DNA from: Symbiodinium natans | Taxonomy: Eukaryota > Sar > Dinophyceae > Suessiales > Symbiodiniaceae | Assembly: GCA_905221605.1 (NCBI GenBank) | Contig: CAJNDS010002318.1 | Coordinates: forward strand, 62,001-126,000 | Length of the DNA stretch: 64,000 nucleotides | Direction: 5' to 3' | Shown: positions 22,201 to 33,174 of the stretch, one piece after another | How positions within the stretch are numbered: the stretch's first letter is position 1 | Layout of the letters: every line of letters begins with the position of its first letter | Translations under genes and position numbers: made by a program | The notes under the pieces: model-generated | Seen by the model: the letters and a program-made list of their open reading frames with translations, nothing else | What the model was told of the DNA's origin: nothing | Databases searched by the model: none

Positions 22201-23380
22201 TTCGTCTTAAGCTAGACATGGCGAACAAACGCGGTACTCGATTGAAATGCTCAAGCGAGATCGTACCCAACACGTACAAACCGTTTTTACAAGCCAGCGG
22301 CCTGCGCAGAGGCCCTTATTGCAAGACAACCAAACGCAGACAGTGAAAAGTGCGGTGACCGCCTGTACACTTCCCTTCAACAGCCCATAGCAATGCTGCG
22401 CGTCCAGCAAAGACGTTTCCTGAAGAAATAAAAAAGCTCTGCGTGCAATAGCCCTTATGTTCTTCCGTTTTGTCCTCCCACGCAGACAATTTTAATGTGT
22501 TTTTCACTTTTTTCTGTTTGCTGCTGAACTAGGCCACTTGTGGTCAATTTTGCTTCCTGTATCTGCGCTTCGGCGTCTTTAGGCGGTAGCATGTAGAGCT
22601 CTAGATGGAGCCGTCGAAAATGCACCGATGCAGGCGTGCGCTAGATAGCTCAGGCCACAACCGACCACAAACGTGTGGTTTTCAGGTCACAGGCCACGAC
22701 AAGCCAAGAACATGTGTGTTGAAGCCACATCAGGCAACAAACGCTAGGTTTTAAGACTGCTTTCTGAGGCTTGAATTCCAACAGCAAATGCTAGGAGACC
22801 AAGTCGTTCCTGTAGCATTGTCGCTCAAGGACGGGGCTCGACCACATGGCTCGTGCCTCAAAGGTCACTCACAGCACGAACCCGCACTGCAAGTGTTCTT
22901 AATCCCTTCTGTTCTCGCAGCTTTTGAGCTTAGCCAAGTTTTTCTGGCAAAATTCCTGCTCCAATGGCCCACGTTGAACTTTACGGTGCCTCCCAACATG
23001 TGTGTGAACAGAAGGGTCCTTTCTTACCAGACCAAAGTCACTTCTTACTTTGCATCTGAGCAACTTAACAAGCTACCCAAGTTTGCACTTGAAGGTGAGC
23101 GCCAACAAAAGCGTTCCAGTCTTAGCAAATGGTTCCACCCAGGAATTTACCTTGGGCCCAGTCCTTTTCATACCTGACGAACACCAAGTCATGTCGCAGA
23201 GATGCACTGGTACTGGTTTCACGGCTCCCTTCACCATCTTCCAGGCGTAACCTTGAACGGGGACAAGTCAATACTAAAGGCAGAGCTACCCATGTTCCGG
23301 ATGCAATTTAAACAATCTAGTCTTTTCACTACGAAAGCTAAGCTGCGAAACAAATCCTGCACATGCGTCCGAAATATAGT
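22201..23380. other. No gene recognised
   Basis: Unique-looking sequence with short frames only (the longest is about 129 codons, plus strand 22788-23177). No motif, repeat or RNA gene is recognisable. Confidence 0.5.
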
Positions 23381-23383
23381 TAA

Positions 23384-23815
23384 ATGAAATTGAAAAGAAA
23401 AGAGAAACGAAAGAGATAAACAAAAAGAAAAAGAATAAGAAAAACAAGTAAAATATAAAGAATGAAAAGAAAAGTAGAGAAATCAAAGAAGAAAAAGAAG
23501 GAAAATAAAAAGAATACAAAGCAAAAGAAGAGGAAGAAAAAGAACAAAAAGAAAAATAATAAGAATAATAAAAATATGAGGATAAAGGAGGTAAAGATAA
23601 AGATAAAAGAAAAAGAAAATAAAATAGAAACGACAAAGAAAAAGACAAGAAAAAATAGAAAGAAAAGGCAAAATGATAAAGCGCATGGAAATGGAAATGG
23701 AGATGGAAATGGAAATGGAAATGGAAATGGAAATGGAAAACGCAAAATGGACATGGCAATGGAAATGGAAATGGAAATGGCATGGCAAGGGAAAAGGAAG
23801 TGAAATGACATGAAA
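23384..23815. repeat. A-rich AAAGAA tract ending in a GGAAAT hexamer array
   Basis: Purine-rich AAAAGAA/AATAAAA sequence to about 23685, then about a dozen GGAAAT hexamers with GGAGAT and GGCAAT variants. It runs directly into the AGT trinucleotide tract. Confidence 0.9.
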
Positions 23816-23825
23816 TGCAATGTAG

Positions 23826-23937
23826 TGTCAGAAGTCGTAGCAGCAGAAGTAGCACCAGTCATGGAAGTCGTAGTAGTTGTAGCAGTAGCGGTAGTCGTCG
23901 TCGTCGTCGTAGTCGTAGTCGTAGTCGCAGTCGTAGC

Positions 23938-23994
<57 letters not shown>

Positions 23995-24313
23995 TGTTAG
24001 TAGTTGTTGTTATTGGATTAGCAGAACTAATCGTAGCAGTAGTAGCAGTAGTAGTAATAGTAATAATAGTACAAGTAGAAGTAGTCAAAATAATAACAGC
24101 AGTAGTAGTCGTCATCGTCATCGTAGTGGTAGTGGTAGTGGTAGTGGCAGTGGCAGTGGTAGTGGTAGTGGTAGCGGCAGTGGCAGTGGTAGTGGTAGTG
24201 GCAGTGGTAATGGTAGTTGTCGTAAAAATAATAATAGTAGCAGTAGCAGTAGCAGTAGCAGTAGCAGTAGCAGTACCAGTAGCAGTAGCAGTAGCAGTAG
24301 CAGTAGCAGTAGC

Positions 24314-24380
<67 letters not shown>

Positions 24381-24495
24381 CTAATAATAGTAGTAATAGT
24401 AGTAGTAGTAATAGTAGTAGTAGTAGTAGTAGTAGTAGTAGAGTGTAGTAGTTTTAATAATAGTAGTAGTAGTAGTAGGAGTAGTAGTAGTAGTA

Positions 24496-24560
<65 letters not shown>

Positions 24561-24741
24561 ATAGTAGTAGTAGTAGTAGTAGTAGTTGTAGCAGAAGTAG
24601 TAGTAGTAGTAGCAGGAGTAGTAGTAGTAGTAGCAGTAGTAGTAATAGTAGTAGTAGTAGCAGTCGTAGTAGTACTAGCAGTAGTAGTCATAATAATAAT
24701 CCTAGTAGTGCGATCGTAGCAGAAGCAACAGTAGAAATAGT
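23826..24741. repeat. AGT/AGC/GGT trinucleotide repeat tract, left part
   Basis: About 900 bases of AGT units with blocks of AGC, GTC and GGT variants. All three frames stay open, giving poly-Ser, poly-Val or, on the minus strand, poly-Thr frames. These are not genes. The tract is interrupted by a DNA transposon at 24743 and resumes at 26464. Confidence 0.95.
24735..24741. repeat. Target-site duplication, left
   Basis: AAATAGT, identical to 26464-26470. One extra base (C at 24742) separates it from the terminal repeat. Confidence 0.8.
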
Positions 24742-24752
24742 CGGCGGGCGCG

Positions 24753-24787
24753 GCGTTTAAAACGGCAGCCGCTGCCGTTTTAAACGC
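24753..24787. repeat. Subterminal palindrome
   Basis: GCGTTTAAAACGGCAGC and its exact reverse complement with one central C; 17-bp arms. The arm GCGGCGTTTAAAACGGC occurs again at 24806-24822. It may be a transposase binding site. Confidence 0.9.
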
Positions 24788-24962
24788 TGCGTCTTTTTAA
24801 TGGTCGCGGCGTTTAAAACGGCTGCCAACGTTTCGCAAATGTGCTGCCATCCAAGATGCATCATCTAATATTGGCTGTGGCATTTAAAGCGGCAATCTTG
24901 AAGTCTTTAAATCTATGCTAAGCATTTTGCTCAAAGTTTTTGGCCTTTAGCCTCTTCTAGCT

Positions 24963-26264
24963 ATGGCTCGGACAGCGCACACTGCCATGGCAACCCGGTG
25001 GTCTGGCGGACGAGTGACCATGGGCACTGCAGGTCGTGACAGGCGAGTCCGATCTCGAATCGGAAAGCGGAGAACACCTGGACAGAGGGCAGAAGACAGC
25101 GACGAAGACCAGCGTGGTGCGCCTGCTTCAAGCTCAGCTGCTCCCGTTGTTGTCGAAGACGTCGACGAAGAGCCTTAAGGTGAGCCTGCTTCTGGTTCTG
25201 CAGGTCCATCAATGGAGGTGGAGCAGGAGGAAGTGGAGTACACTGGACGTCAACAAGTGAGTCCAACAAGAAAGCGAGGCCGACTACCTGTTCCTGGACG
25301 CACGAAACTCAAGGGCAGAACTTCTCTGGCTGAGATTCTTGCAGCTTCGCCAGTGGACATTGCACAGATTCTCATCCAGAAGGGCTTTTGCAGAGCTTCT
25401 CCTACAGCTGGAACGTGTGGATGTGAGAGTCCAAAGTGGAAGTTGGAGCCTCGCGGTGGTGCCTGCAACTGGCGCTGCAAACTTGCAGAAAGACCGTGGC
25501 TCTAACAGCTGTTGACTCAGACTTGTTTGGTGGCCAGAGACTTTCTCTTCAAGCCATTGCAGGAGCACTTTGGCTTTACACGTCAAAGCTTCACGACTGG
25601 TCGATCACACGGAATTGTCTGGCTCAGGTACTTAGCAGTTGCACGACGTGGCTCAAGTTTGGTTTGGCAGCGTTTGGGCTACCGCATCACTCGCAAAGGC
25701 CAAGGTGGAGGCGGCCCCATTTCTGTGGATGAAATGTGGTCGGCTCTGCTTTTGGAGTCTGACCAGCCAGTTCTGGCCAGGGGAAGCGTTTGCCACACCG
25801 ATGGTGCCAAGGCGTATCGGTGGTTGTCGAGTCCTTTGAACGATGGGACTCTGGTGGACGCTGCTGGCTTGAAGCTTTCGCACACGTGTGTCAAGCACAA
25901 ACCGCCCCACCCAGAGTTTTCCAAGAAAATGCGTGTCCAGGTGTGGGTGGGAGACCACTACGAAGAGCAGGCAAGAGTTGGAGGGACCCAGAAAATCGAC
26001 GGGTTTTTCGCGAGTTTCCGACGTGTTGTTGGAAGACGCCCCTTAAACACTGTAGGCCCTTCCTCCGAAGAGAAGGCGCTCCGCATGGAGCAGCTCATGC
26101 ATTTCCATGTGCGACTGTTCCAACTGAAGCATTGGTTTGGAGGGCAGGACATGTTTGCTGTTTTCGGAAAGCTTCAAAGAGACGTTGGAGCAGTGACTTG
26201 GGCATCCATGTCTGCCTTCAACCGCCTTTCGTTTACCCGGAGCCTGCACAGCGCAATCCGGTAG
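24963..26264 (+). pseudogene. ISXO2-like (IS1595/Merlin-type) DDE transposase, degraded
   Basis: One reading frame runs from ATG 24963 to 26264 but is cut by TAA codons at 25176 and 25503. Between about 25490 and 25660 the best-looking sequence (SLQAIAGALWLYTSKLHDWS) is in another frame. An N-terminal Cys motif (CGCESPKWKLEPRGGACNWRC) resembles the zinc ribbon of the family. The catalytic part follows: GPISVDEMW (first D), SVCHTDGAKAYRWL (second D), the histidine-rich stretch SHTCVKHKPPHPEF, and GGTQKIDGFFASFRR at the place of the family's N-x-IEGFW motif. The spacing between the first two aspartates is much shorter than usual, suggesting an internal deletion. It would catalyse cut-and-paste of the surrounding element if intact. 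Confidence 0.7.
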
Positions 26265-26383
26265 TTGTTCGGGACGGAGTGCAAGTCCTCACCTTGGACT
26301 GAGTGCGAAAAACAGCTGTTGTTGACCGTGGGAAGGAGTAGGAGACACCTGAACCCCAACCCTAAAGCCTAAACCCGAAAGCC

Positions 26384-26411
26384 GCGGCGGCGCGCGCTTC
26401 GCGCGCGCCGA
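26384..26411. repeat. GC-only hairpin near the transposon right end
   Basis: GGCGCGCGC, loop TTC, GCGCGCGCC, inside the right subterminal region of the ISXO2-like element. Confidence 0.85.
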
Positions 26412-26463
26412 AAATTTCTTTTTAATTTAATTTTAGTCGACCGTGCGAAACGCCGCGCCCGGC

Positions 26464-26545
26464 AAATAGTAATAGTTGAGGAGAAGTAGTAGTAGCAATA
26501 GCAGTAGAAGTCGTAACAGTAGTAGTAAGCAGCCGTAGTAGCCAT
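26464..26545. repeat. AGT trinucleotide tract, right part after the transposon
   Basis: Starts with the target duplication AAATAGT and continues with AGTAGT, AGC and GTC units like the left part. Confidence 0.85.
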
Positions 26546-27330
26546 AGTCGTAGACTCCGGCTCTTGCTTTCCTCACCCCAGGACAGCCTTCCGCGGGCTC
26601 TCTGCTTTCCACTTACCCAAGACCTTGGCTCTTTGCATTCCACCTGGGCATTAGAGCCACAACGTCAACTGCAGCATTTTTTAAACTTAAACAGGCAAAA
26701 ACAGCGGCATTCGAGCACCGAAAATGGGCTGGATTGCAAATTTCTTTTCTAAAAAAACAAGGTTACCAGTTTGGAAGCCCAAATTGGCCCAGATTTGTTT
26801 TTTAAAGCAGAAGTTTTCCACCTAGAAATGGATTCTTGTGACAAGCCGCGTAGCGTTGCATTACGTGCGTGGGCGCTGACGCAGCCGCAGATTTGAACTC
26901 CGCGCAAAACCTGCAAAGTAGATTGCTTGGAAGAAAATTGCAAATTTTCGTTTTCCAGCATAATTCTGCTGTGTTATTTTCCAAAAGTGGTCTTGTTTTT
27001 TCAAGCCTTGGAGGCTTCTTTTCAGAACTTTAAAAGCTAAGCAGACTCCAAGCCATGCACACAAAACTGCAAACTGCAAAACTTGCCGTGTTGCACCCTT
27101 ACAGGATGGCGCAGTTCTTAACTTCGACAATTCCAGCTCTCAAAACAAAAGTTCCTGCTTTTCCGTGTTCTTCGCATTCCGTTGAAATTTTTTAAAAGCT
27201 TCAAATCATCGAGAAGCAAATTTAAGGCCGGTTGAGAAGTTAAGTTTGAAGCTTGCTCAAGGTCTCACTTAGAGGGTTTTGCCTTTGAAGGTCTTGCAAA
27301 GCCTTCGCAAAATTCCAACAAGAAGGAAAA
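26546..27330. other. Possible 5' end of the copia-like element; no gene
   Basis: AT-richer non-coding sequence immediately upstream of the gag-like frame, where a 5' LTR and primer-binding site would be expected. I could not match it to the sequence after the candidate polypurine tract at 38526, so no LTR pair is claimed. Confidence 0.35.
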
Positions 27331-27333
27331 TGA

Positions 27334-28150
27334 TTGGGTCAGCCTCCTGTGACCCATGCAGAGAAGTGGAGCACGCGTGAGCAAGAGGTTGCTGGGTTTG
27401 CAGACTACGTAGTGTCACTTCAAAGTTGGGCAGCGCTGGCGAGCGTTGTGTTTGCAGAAGAGATAGGCGTGTGCGTGCGTTGGCCAGATACGATTTGGCA
27501 GCATTCGTTGAATGAAGAGCAGAAGACACGGTCGGTGAGGCTGTATGGCTTGTTGAAAGCAGCTTTCTTGGACCATGCTAGGGCAACCCTCATGATACAG
27601 GCGTTCAGCGAAGGTTTACCACTTGATGGGTCTCTTGCAGATCCAGCCAGAAGTTTGGGGAATGTGAACTGTGGGTACGAGCTGCCTTGGCAGCTGGCTC
27701 AGCACTAGACAGGCAAGGTTTGAGCATCGGAGATGGAGACATGCTTGTGATTTTGCTGCGGAGTTTGCCAGAAGAAGCGAAGAAGTACGTTTTGCATCAC
27801 TCGGGAGCAGAAACGTCATGTCGGAGTGCAGCTCTTCGTTTTGAGCGTCAGCAGAGGCTTTTCTTGGACCTGAACTTGTCACCGGGAAAGAAGCAACAAG
27901 TGTATGAGGTGTTTGATATGACAGCATGGGACGATGACGGACAGTATAAGTGTGCATGGCCTGAGCATGACGGTGCATGGCATGATGTGTCAGTTTCTGC
28001 GGTAAGTGCTGAACGGTGTGGTCGTTGTGGTAGGAAGAATCACAAGACAGAAAACTGTAGCACAGACATGTCCAAGGTGAAGTGTTTTTCTTGTGGGGAA
28101 CTGGGACATCAGCGCGCATTGCAGCAAAGCCCACGGCTCAGCCTCATCCT
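27334..28150 (+). pseudogene. Copia gag-like region with two CCHC zinc knuckles, frame-broken
   Basis: Three frames must be joined. 27334-27670 carries a helical capsid-like segment (EQKTRSVRLYGLLKAAFL); a frame change near 27670 leads to 27687-28100. The nucleocapsid part has two knuckles, CGRCGRKNHKTENC and CFSCGELGH followed, after a second frame change near 28115, by ISAHC. A lysine/glycine-rich GKGK linker then leads into the protease part. These knuckles bind the element's RNA (family knowledge). Two frame changes make this copy unable to make one Gag chain unless frameshifting occurs. Confidence 0.65.
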
Positions 28151-29377
28151 CTGGAAAGGGAAAAGGAAAGGAACGAGGAAAAGGCAAAGATGGAAAAGGA
28201 AAGGATAAAGGAAAAGGAAAGGCAAAGGGCAAAGAAAAGGGGGAAAAAGGTCCTGGAAAGGGCAAGAAAGGAAAGATGTTTGAATTAGTGGAATCTTTGC
28301 CGCCAGTGCCTGAGCATCCGCAGGTCGATGAGGGCTGGGGTGCGTTTGTGTGGGATGAGGGCTGGAGCAACAGTTGGGATGAGCAATGGGCAGATGAGAT
28401 CTGGAACGCCGCTGCTGCTGACGAGAGCGTAGGAGAGAGTTTGCAGTTGAGTGCGGTGTTGCCTGTTGAACAGCCTGTTTGTCTGGAGCCACTCGTGATC
28501 GCTGGACTGAGAGCAGAAGCGAGAGATGGGGAATGGTGGTTGCTGGACAGCGGGGCAGGGGTGACAGTGCTGAGTCTGAAGTATGCAGAGATGTTTGGAG
28601 TCTACGTTGATGACTCGAAGAGACAGCATGTAGGGCAAGAGTTTTCTGCAGCGAACGGCAGCTCTGTGCGAATGCTTGGTGAACGGACGATATCCGTCGA
28701 ACTCCTGCTCGAGAACGGGAGTGGAGAGAACACGTGGCATGCAGCAAGCATGAATGTTTGGGTAGGAGACACGAACCACAACATTATTTCCACGACCATG
28801 CTTTGTTTTCGCGGTTGGAGTTTTTCTCAAAATTGTGCCGGGATTGCGCTCGCCACCTCTGCAGGCCTGACAGCCAAAGAGGTCACACTGTTTGGAAATG
28901 TTCCCTGGTTGAGGTTGAAACCACTGTTGAAGCCCTCCCAGGGTTCTTCGAACGAAGTCGAACTTTCCCTCTCCTCGATATCCGCTGAAGGTGGGGTTCT
29001 TGTAGCGCCTGTGACACGGTCGACACAAGCAGAGTTGGCACAGCATCGATTGCAAGGACACACACCGTATCATCCTGGCTGCAGGCACTGTCAAGTTGCC
29101 AGAACGGTCTTTCAGCATCGCAAGCGTGTGAACGGAAGACTTGAAAGTGAAATCGTGGCAGATTTCTTCTACTTGTCATCCACGGGTGAAAATCACAGGC
29201 AGGTCCGAGCAGACAACCTGAGGGTGTTGGTACTTGTCGAGCGCATGAGCATGATGACTGGTGCTATCTTGACATCAGGGGATCTTGTAGCGACGCGTAC
29301 AGAGATCGTGAAGTGGCTGCGTGAGTTTGGTCTGGAGTCAGGCTCCTCTTCGGTGTTGTTGATCACAGATGCTGAAG
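28150..29377 (+). CDS. Copia pol, first part: protease, GAG-pre-integrase, integrase N-half
   Basis: The frame is open from 28093. After the GK-rich linker comes a Trp/Glu-rich segment, then the aspartic protease motif WWLLDSGAGVTVLS. The GAG-pre-integrase zinc motif follows (HRLQGHTPYHPGCRHC: H-x4-H...C-x2-C). The integrase core has its first Asp in EIVADFFYL and its second in LLITDAE. At that codon (29374-29377) the nested tyrosine-recombinase element begins, and the frame continues inside it only by chance to 29463. The second part starts at 33698 with GGG GCA in the same phase. Confidence 0.8.
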
Positions 29378-29580
29378 CTTACTGTTCGCGAGCGAATGGT
29401 GTTTTATCGATTGCTGCCAAATTGTCTCTAAGAAAAACGGGGTGCCGTTTGGTCTTGGTTTGAAGCCCAAAAGTTTCTGATGCTTGTCTTGCTTGGTATG
29501 CCAACGACGATTTGCAATTGCATGTGCAGGAAGATGTGTGTGCAGCACTGGCTCTTCAGCTCAGTGCCAAAAAATTTTGA
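29375..29580 (+). repeat. Split direct repeat A1
   Basis: Begins AAGCTTACTGTTCGCGAGCG, ends GTGCCAAAAAATTTTGA. A2 is the same except for one A fewer in the A run. Confidence 0.95.
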
Positions 29581-29666
29581 GACCGGAGGCCGCGTTCTAG
29601 TCTAGTGGCTCTTAAAGAGGTGCTAAGACTTTAGTTTCGTGCAAGCTTCCCGCGATCGGGAAGTGG

Positions 29667-29978
29667 ATGGACCTGTCGGCATCAAGTGCCTCCACATCGT
29701 CTTCGGACGATTTCCGGGTGCCTGTGCCCTCTTTTGTTTTTGTACCCGTGCGCATTCGACCTTTGCACTTTCACGTGCCTGCACTTCAGCGCTGCTTGGA
29801 CGCACCACCTGATATTTTCAGCTACATTGTGGAGCCTAGTTTCCGTGGCCTCCTTGTTAGTCGGCGTGAAGGGGCCCGTTTTCTTCTGTACCTCACGCTG
29901 TCTGATTGGACCAGCTTTGGTGCTGCTACCCATTGGGTGCAGTCGTGTTATCGCCAGCTCCTGTCTTTGCCTGGTTAA
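29667..29978 (+). CDS. Small ORF in the nested element, unknown
   Basis: 103 codons, MDLSASSASTSSSDD at the start, then hydrophobic/basic sequence (FRGLLVSRREGARFLLYLTL). No family recognised. It sits where Ngaro/DIRS elements carry their gag-like ORF1, 19 bases ahead of the recombinase ORF. Confidence 0.35.
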   Translation: MDLSASSASTSSSDDFRVPVPSFVFVPVRIRPLHFHVPALQRCLDAPPDIFSYIVEPSFRGLLVSRREGARFLLYLTLSDWTSFGAATHWVQSCYRQLLSLPG

Positions 29979-29996
29979 CGACCTCTTCGTGGTGCA

Positions 29997-32180
29997 ATGT
30001 CTGAGGATAGTTTGCCGGATATAGAGGGGGATGATCTTTCGGTCGGACATGTCAGTGAAGATGATGGGCCGCCAGTCCTTCCTATCGTTCCCTTTGAGTT
30101 GCCCCCATTTGGGGCTGTTGTACAGTCCTCTGGGCCGTTGTTGCGGTTGCCAAGGCCGTTGGATGCAGAAGTTGATGGCCTAGATTGGGGTGACGAAAAC
30201 TCCCCTGTTTCGGCGGCAGAAGACTTAATGGTCGACGTCAACCCTGAAGTGTCTGAGCTCAGCTCTGGGCATACTTCATGCCGAACAGGTGCGCGCGATG
30301 AGTTGTTGAGCCAGTCTGCAGACCATGACGCCATTAGGGAAGACTCACAGGTGTCTGAGTCTGAGAAACCGTCCGTCAGCGAGCCTCCTGCAAAAATGGC
30401 GCGTACCGTGGGTGATGTGTTTGCCGACAGCTTTGTACGGTTAGCGGACAGGGGCCTGTCTGATGTTGTGTTGCCTTGGGAGCTGCCTGCTGTGAGTGCA
30501 ATCTTTGGTGAGTCCTCGGTGTCTTCAGAGCTTAAAATGCCACCCCTTTCTATGCGTGAAACAGAAGTCTGGACCCCCCAGTCGCTTCCGTGCAAACCTT
30601 TCACTTCGTTCGATGAGCAACAGGAGTCGGTCGTGCCTGGGGACCTTGCGTCATCTGTTTTCAAAGTCCTTTCCGACGTTGATGTTGATGCCCAGCAAAG
30701 CAAAGCAGTGAGGCTTGCGGTTGATAAGTGGATCGTGATTATGCGGAGGAATCGCAAGATGCACCCTGAGTGCGAAGTCGATCCACAGGCGCTGGAAGCA
30801 TGCATTGGGTCGAGAGCCGCAGGAACAGCCTCCAAGAGAGCAGGTAGCATCCTCACGTTCCTAAGGTGGTTTGATACCATTGTTGGTGCAAATCTCGATC
30901 CTTTCACTGATGACATGTTTTGGAGGTACATGCAATTCTTGGATGGTTCGCAGGCCCCACCGTCCAAAGCCTCATCCTTCTTGTCCGCCCTGCGCTTTGC
31001 TTACTTCGTGATGGATGTAAGAAACATCCCTTGCAAAATAAGCCGCAAGTGTGTTGGTGCGGCTGAGCGTATGTTGGCTAACCTTGGTGACCTCCAACAG
31101 GCACCCCCGCTCACTGTGGCACAAGTTCGTATCCTTCATTCCCTGTTGCATGGACACGATACATCGGATTGGGATCGAGCCTTTGCCGGATATTGTCTCC
31201 TATGCTTGTATGCACGTGCCAGACAATGGACTTCCGTAAGGTGGCGTACGTGGATGTGGACGGTGAAGGCCGCGATGGCTATGTGGTAATCCGGGTTAAG
31301 CAGCATAAGACCGCAAGGGCAGCCAGAAGGGTCGCGCAGCTGCTACCAATCCTGATTCCGTTGCGTGGAATTGCGGATCATGAATGGTTTGAGACGTGCA
31401 AGTGTGCCTTTGAGGAGGTTGGTCTTCTGTTACATGGGCATGTTGGTGCTGCGCTCTTCCGCCCGCCCCTAGCCAATGGCGTGTTGGCTCGCAGAGCCAT
31501 TACGGCAGGGGAGGTCTCAGCTTTCCTAAGGCTTGTGCTTAAGGATAAGGCGGTCTCTTCACACAGCTTGAAAAGAACGTGCATCTCTTGGGCCAGCAAG
31601 GCTGGTGCCAAGAAGGAGGTCCGTTCATGTTTGGGCAGACATGTCACGGCGGTGGAAGGAACTGAGGCTGTGTACTCCGTGGAGTTGAGCATGGGGCCCG
31701 TGAGGGATCTAGAAACAGTCATGGATGCCATCAGACAGCTTGAGTTCTCTCCTGATGCACCTCGGGGACACATGTGGGCGTTCCCCCCCGCAGCCACCTT
31801 CTGCAGATGGGCCAACACAAGGCAAGGGCTTGTTGCCGACTCAGGCATACCTTAGTGCCTCGTTAACACCTGCTATCAAGGTTGAAAGTTCCGATGAGGA
31901 GGAGTCGTCTTCCTCCAATAGCTCGAGTGAGTCATCGGGCTCGAGTGAATCGCAGACATCACCCGACCCCGTGCGGGTCGATGATCGGGTACCTGTTCCA
32001 AGCGGGAACCCTGTACGAGGCACTGGAACATGGGTAAAACACTCCAGATCCGGAGTTCTTCACCATGCTTATGGCGACAACATCCTTGTGTGTGGGCGCC
32101 CACGCACGGCAATGTATGTCTTGCCTTCTGAGGAGGATCTTATGAATCCAGAGTGTCGCACTTGCAAACGCAACATGTGA
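29997..32180 (+). pseudogene. Tyrosine recombinase with acidic N-terminus and Cys-containing tail, two frame changes
   Basis: ATG 29997 begins an acidic Ser/Glu/Asp-rich N-terminus of about 200 residues, then a core-binding-like domain (SILTFLRWFDTIVGANLDPF, LSALRFAYFVMD). The catalytic domain follows: box I arginine in LYARARQ. A single-base change near 31225 moves into the frame with VRVKQHKTA (catalytic Lys strand), SHSLKRTCISWASKAG (box II His; the Arg position reads Lys in a strict H-x-x-R alignment) and LGRHV then VYSVELS (His and nucleophilic Tyr). A second frame change near 31840 leads to a Glu/Ser-rich stretch and a short tail ending NPECRTCKRNM. Recombinases of this type insert the element by site-specific strand exchange, consistent with the AAG junctions and missing duplication. 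Confidence 0.7.
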
Positions 32181-32488
32181 TGAGGTGTGGATGGGAGACG
32201 GATGTGTTCGTTTCCAATCGCTATGGCGAAGAAAAGAGATTGCTACATGGTAGCGACATGTGCCCAGGGGCTAATGTGAGGAAGCGAGAGCTGCAGTGTG
32301 TTGTTGCCGGCTAGATGTCGGTTTTGAAGTCAAGGCAAGGACATGGTCCCGTATGAGCCTTGAGGCACATGGTGCCAATGCCTAGCCAATGGGCTTTATG
32401 GGCAATGGGGGAGGCCCAGGGGCCACACATTCAGCATGTGAGTGTTGGATTGTGCATGTGATGTTCCAAAAACCAGGCTCGCAGTTAG
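32181..32488 (+). other. Gap between recombinase and RNase H; no RT
   Basis: About 300 bases with stops in all frames and no RT motif. A complete RT would need roughly 700 bases or more. It looks like the scar of an internal deletion, since the following RNase H frame starts abruptly after a TAG at 32486-32488. Confidence 0.5.
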
Positions 32489-32977
32489 GATGACCCCGTG
32501 CTGCCTTGTGGTGTTGGTGGTCTCCTGTTTGATGATAAGGGTGTGTTGGTTGCTGGTTTCTCCCACGCCCTTGACAGTGACGTCCGGAAGCTCCTGGGTG
32601 AGATCAACAAAGACACGATCATAATGGAGGCTGAGTTTGTTGCGGTGCTGCTTGCGTTCTGTCTTTGGGGCAAAAGGGTTGCGAACTCACCTGTTGTGGC
32701 TTTCATCGACAACAACTCCGTCAGGGACATTTTGATCTCATGCAGGGGCAGGTCCCCTACTGTGAAAAGCCTGCTTAAAATGTTCGTGAGCTTGGAGGTG
32801 GAGTGTGAGTTCATCCCTTGGTTCTCACGCGTTCCTTCCCCATCAAACTGTGCGGATCTCCCGTCGAGGCTGGTGTCCAAGCACTTGTTGTGGGGTGGCA
32901 TCAGTGTCCCGTGTTCCGATGTGTCGGAGCACCTGGATGCCATATGCTTGGGGATGTCGGCTAATAAGGGGGCTTGA
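32489..32977 (+). CDS. RNase H-like domain of the nested element (N-terminally truncated)
   Basis: Reads VGGLLFDDKG, MEAEFVAVLLAFCLWG (Glu), VVAFIDNNSVRDIL (Asp) and WFSRVPSPSNCADLPSRL (Asp in the NxADxPSR motif). These are the hallmarks of RNase H in DIRS-type retroelements. The usual first Asp before the GG strand is probably in the first residues or lost. It ends at the B1 repeat (stop 32975-32977). It would remove RNA from the RNA-DNA hybrid if part of a complete RT protein, which is absent here. Confidence 0.65.
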   Translation, partial: DDPVLPCGVGGLLFDDKGVLVAGFSHALDSDVRKLLGEINKDTIIMEAEFVAVLLAFCLWGKRVANSPVVAFIDNNSVRDILISCRGRSPTVKSLLKMFVSLEVECEFIPWFSRVPSPSNCADLPSRLVSKHLLWGGISVPCSDVSEHLDAICLGMSANKGA

Positions 32978-33174
32978 GGTTCGTTTGTGTATGGTGAGAC
33001 GCATGTGCAATGTATGTGCACCGCGCTGTGTGCACCGGCACATGATTGAATGCGATCTTTGATTCGCCCACTGATGAAAAGAAGAAGAGGGACATGCAGT
33101 GCTCGTTCTGAGTTTTGCCTCTCCTGTGGGATCTTGGCTTTTGGGTTCAAACCGAATTTGGCACAAGCGATAAG
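32966..33174 (+). repeat. Split direct repeat B1
   Basis: From AAGGGGGCTTGAGGTTCG to GCGATAAG; same length and sequence by eye as B2. Its last AAG is the first AAG of A2. Confidence 0.95.

Larger units (their letters stand above)
24743..26463 (+). mobile_element. DNA transposon with ISXO2-like transposase, inserted in the AGT tract
   Basis: Terminal inverted repeats are GGCGGGCGCGGCG (24743-24755) and, reverse-complemented from 26463-26451, GCCGGGCGCGGCG (12 of 13 identical). They are flanked by the same 7 bases AAATAGT at 24735-24741 and 26464-26470. The same AGT repeat continues on both sides, so the insertion is unambiguous. The subterminal region holds a near-perfect 17-bp palindrome arm pair and another copy of its arm. 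The right end has a 9-bp GC-only hairpin near 26385-26410. The 1.72-kb length with one transposase gene fits Merlin/IS1016-type elements, which usually make 8-9 bp duplications. Confidence 0.85.

Noticed and set aside
23810-24719. Long poly-Ser, poly-Val and poly-Thr frames on both strands
   Set aside because: They are translations of an AGT trinucleotide repeat open in several frames at once.
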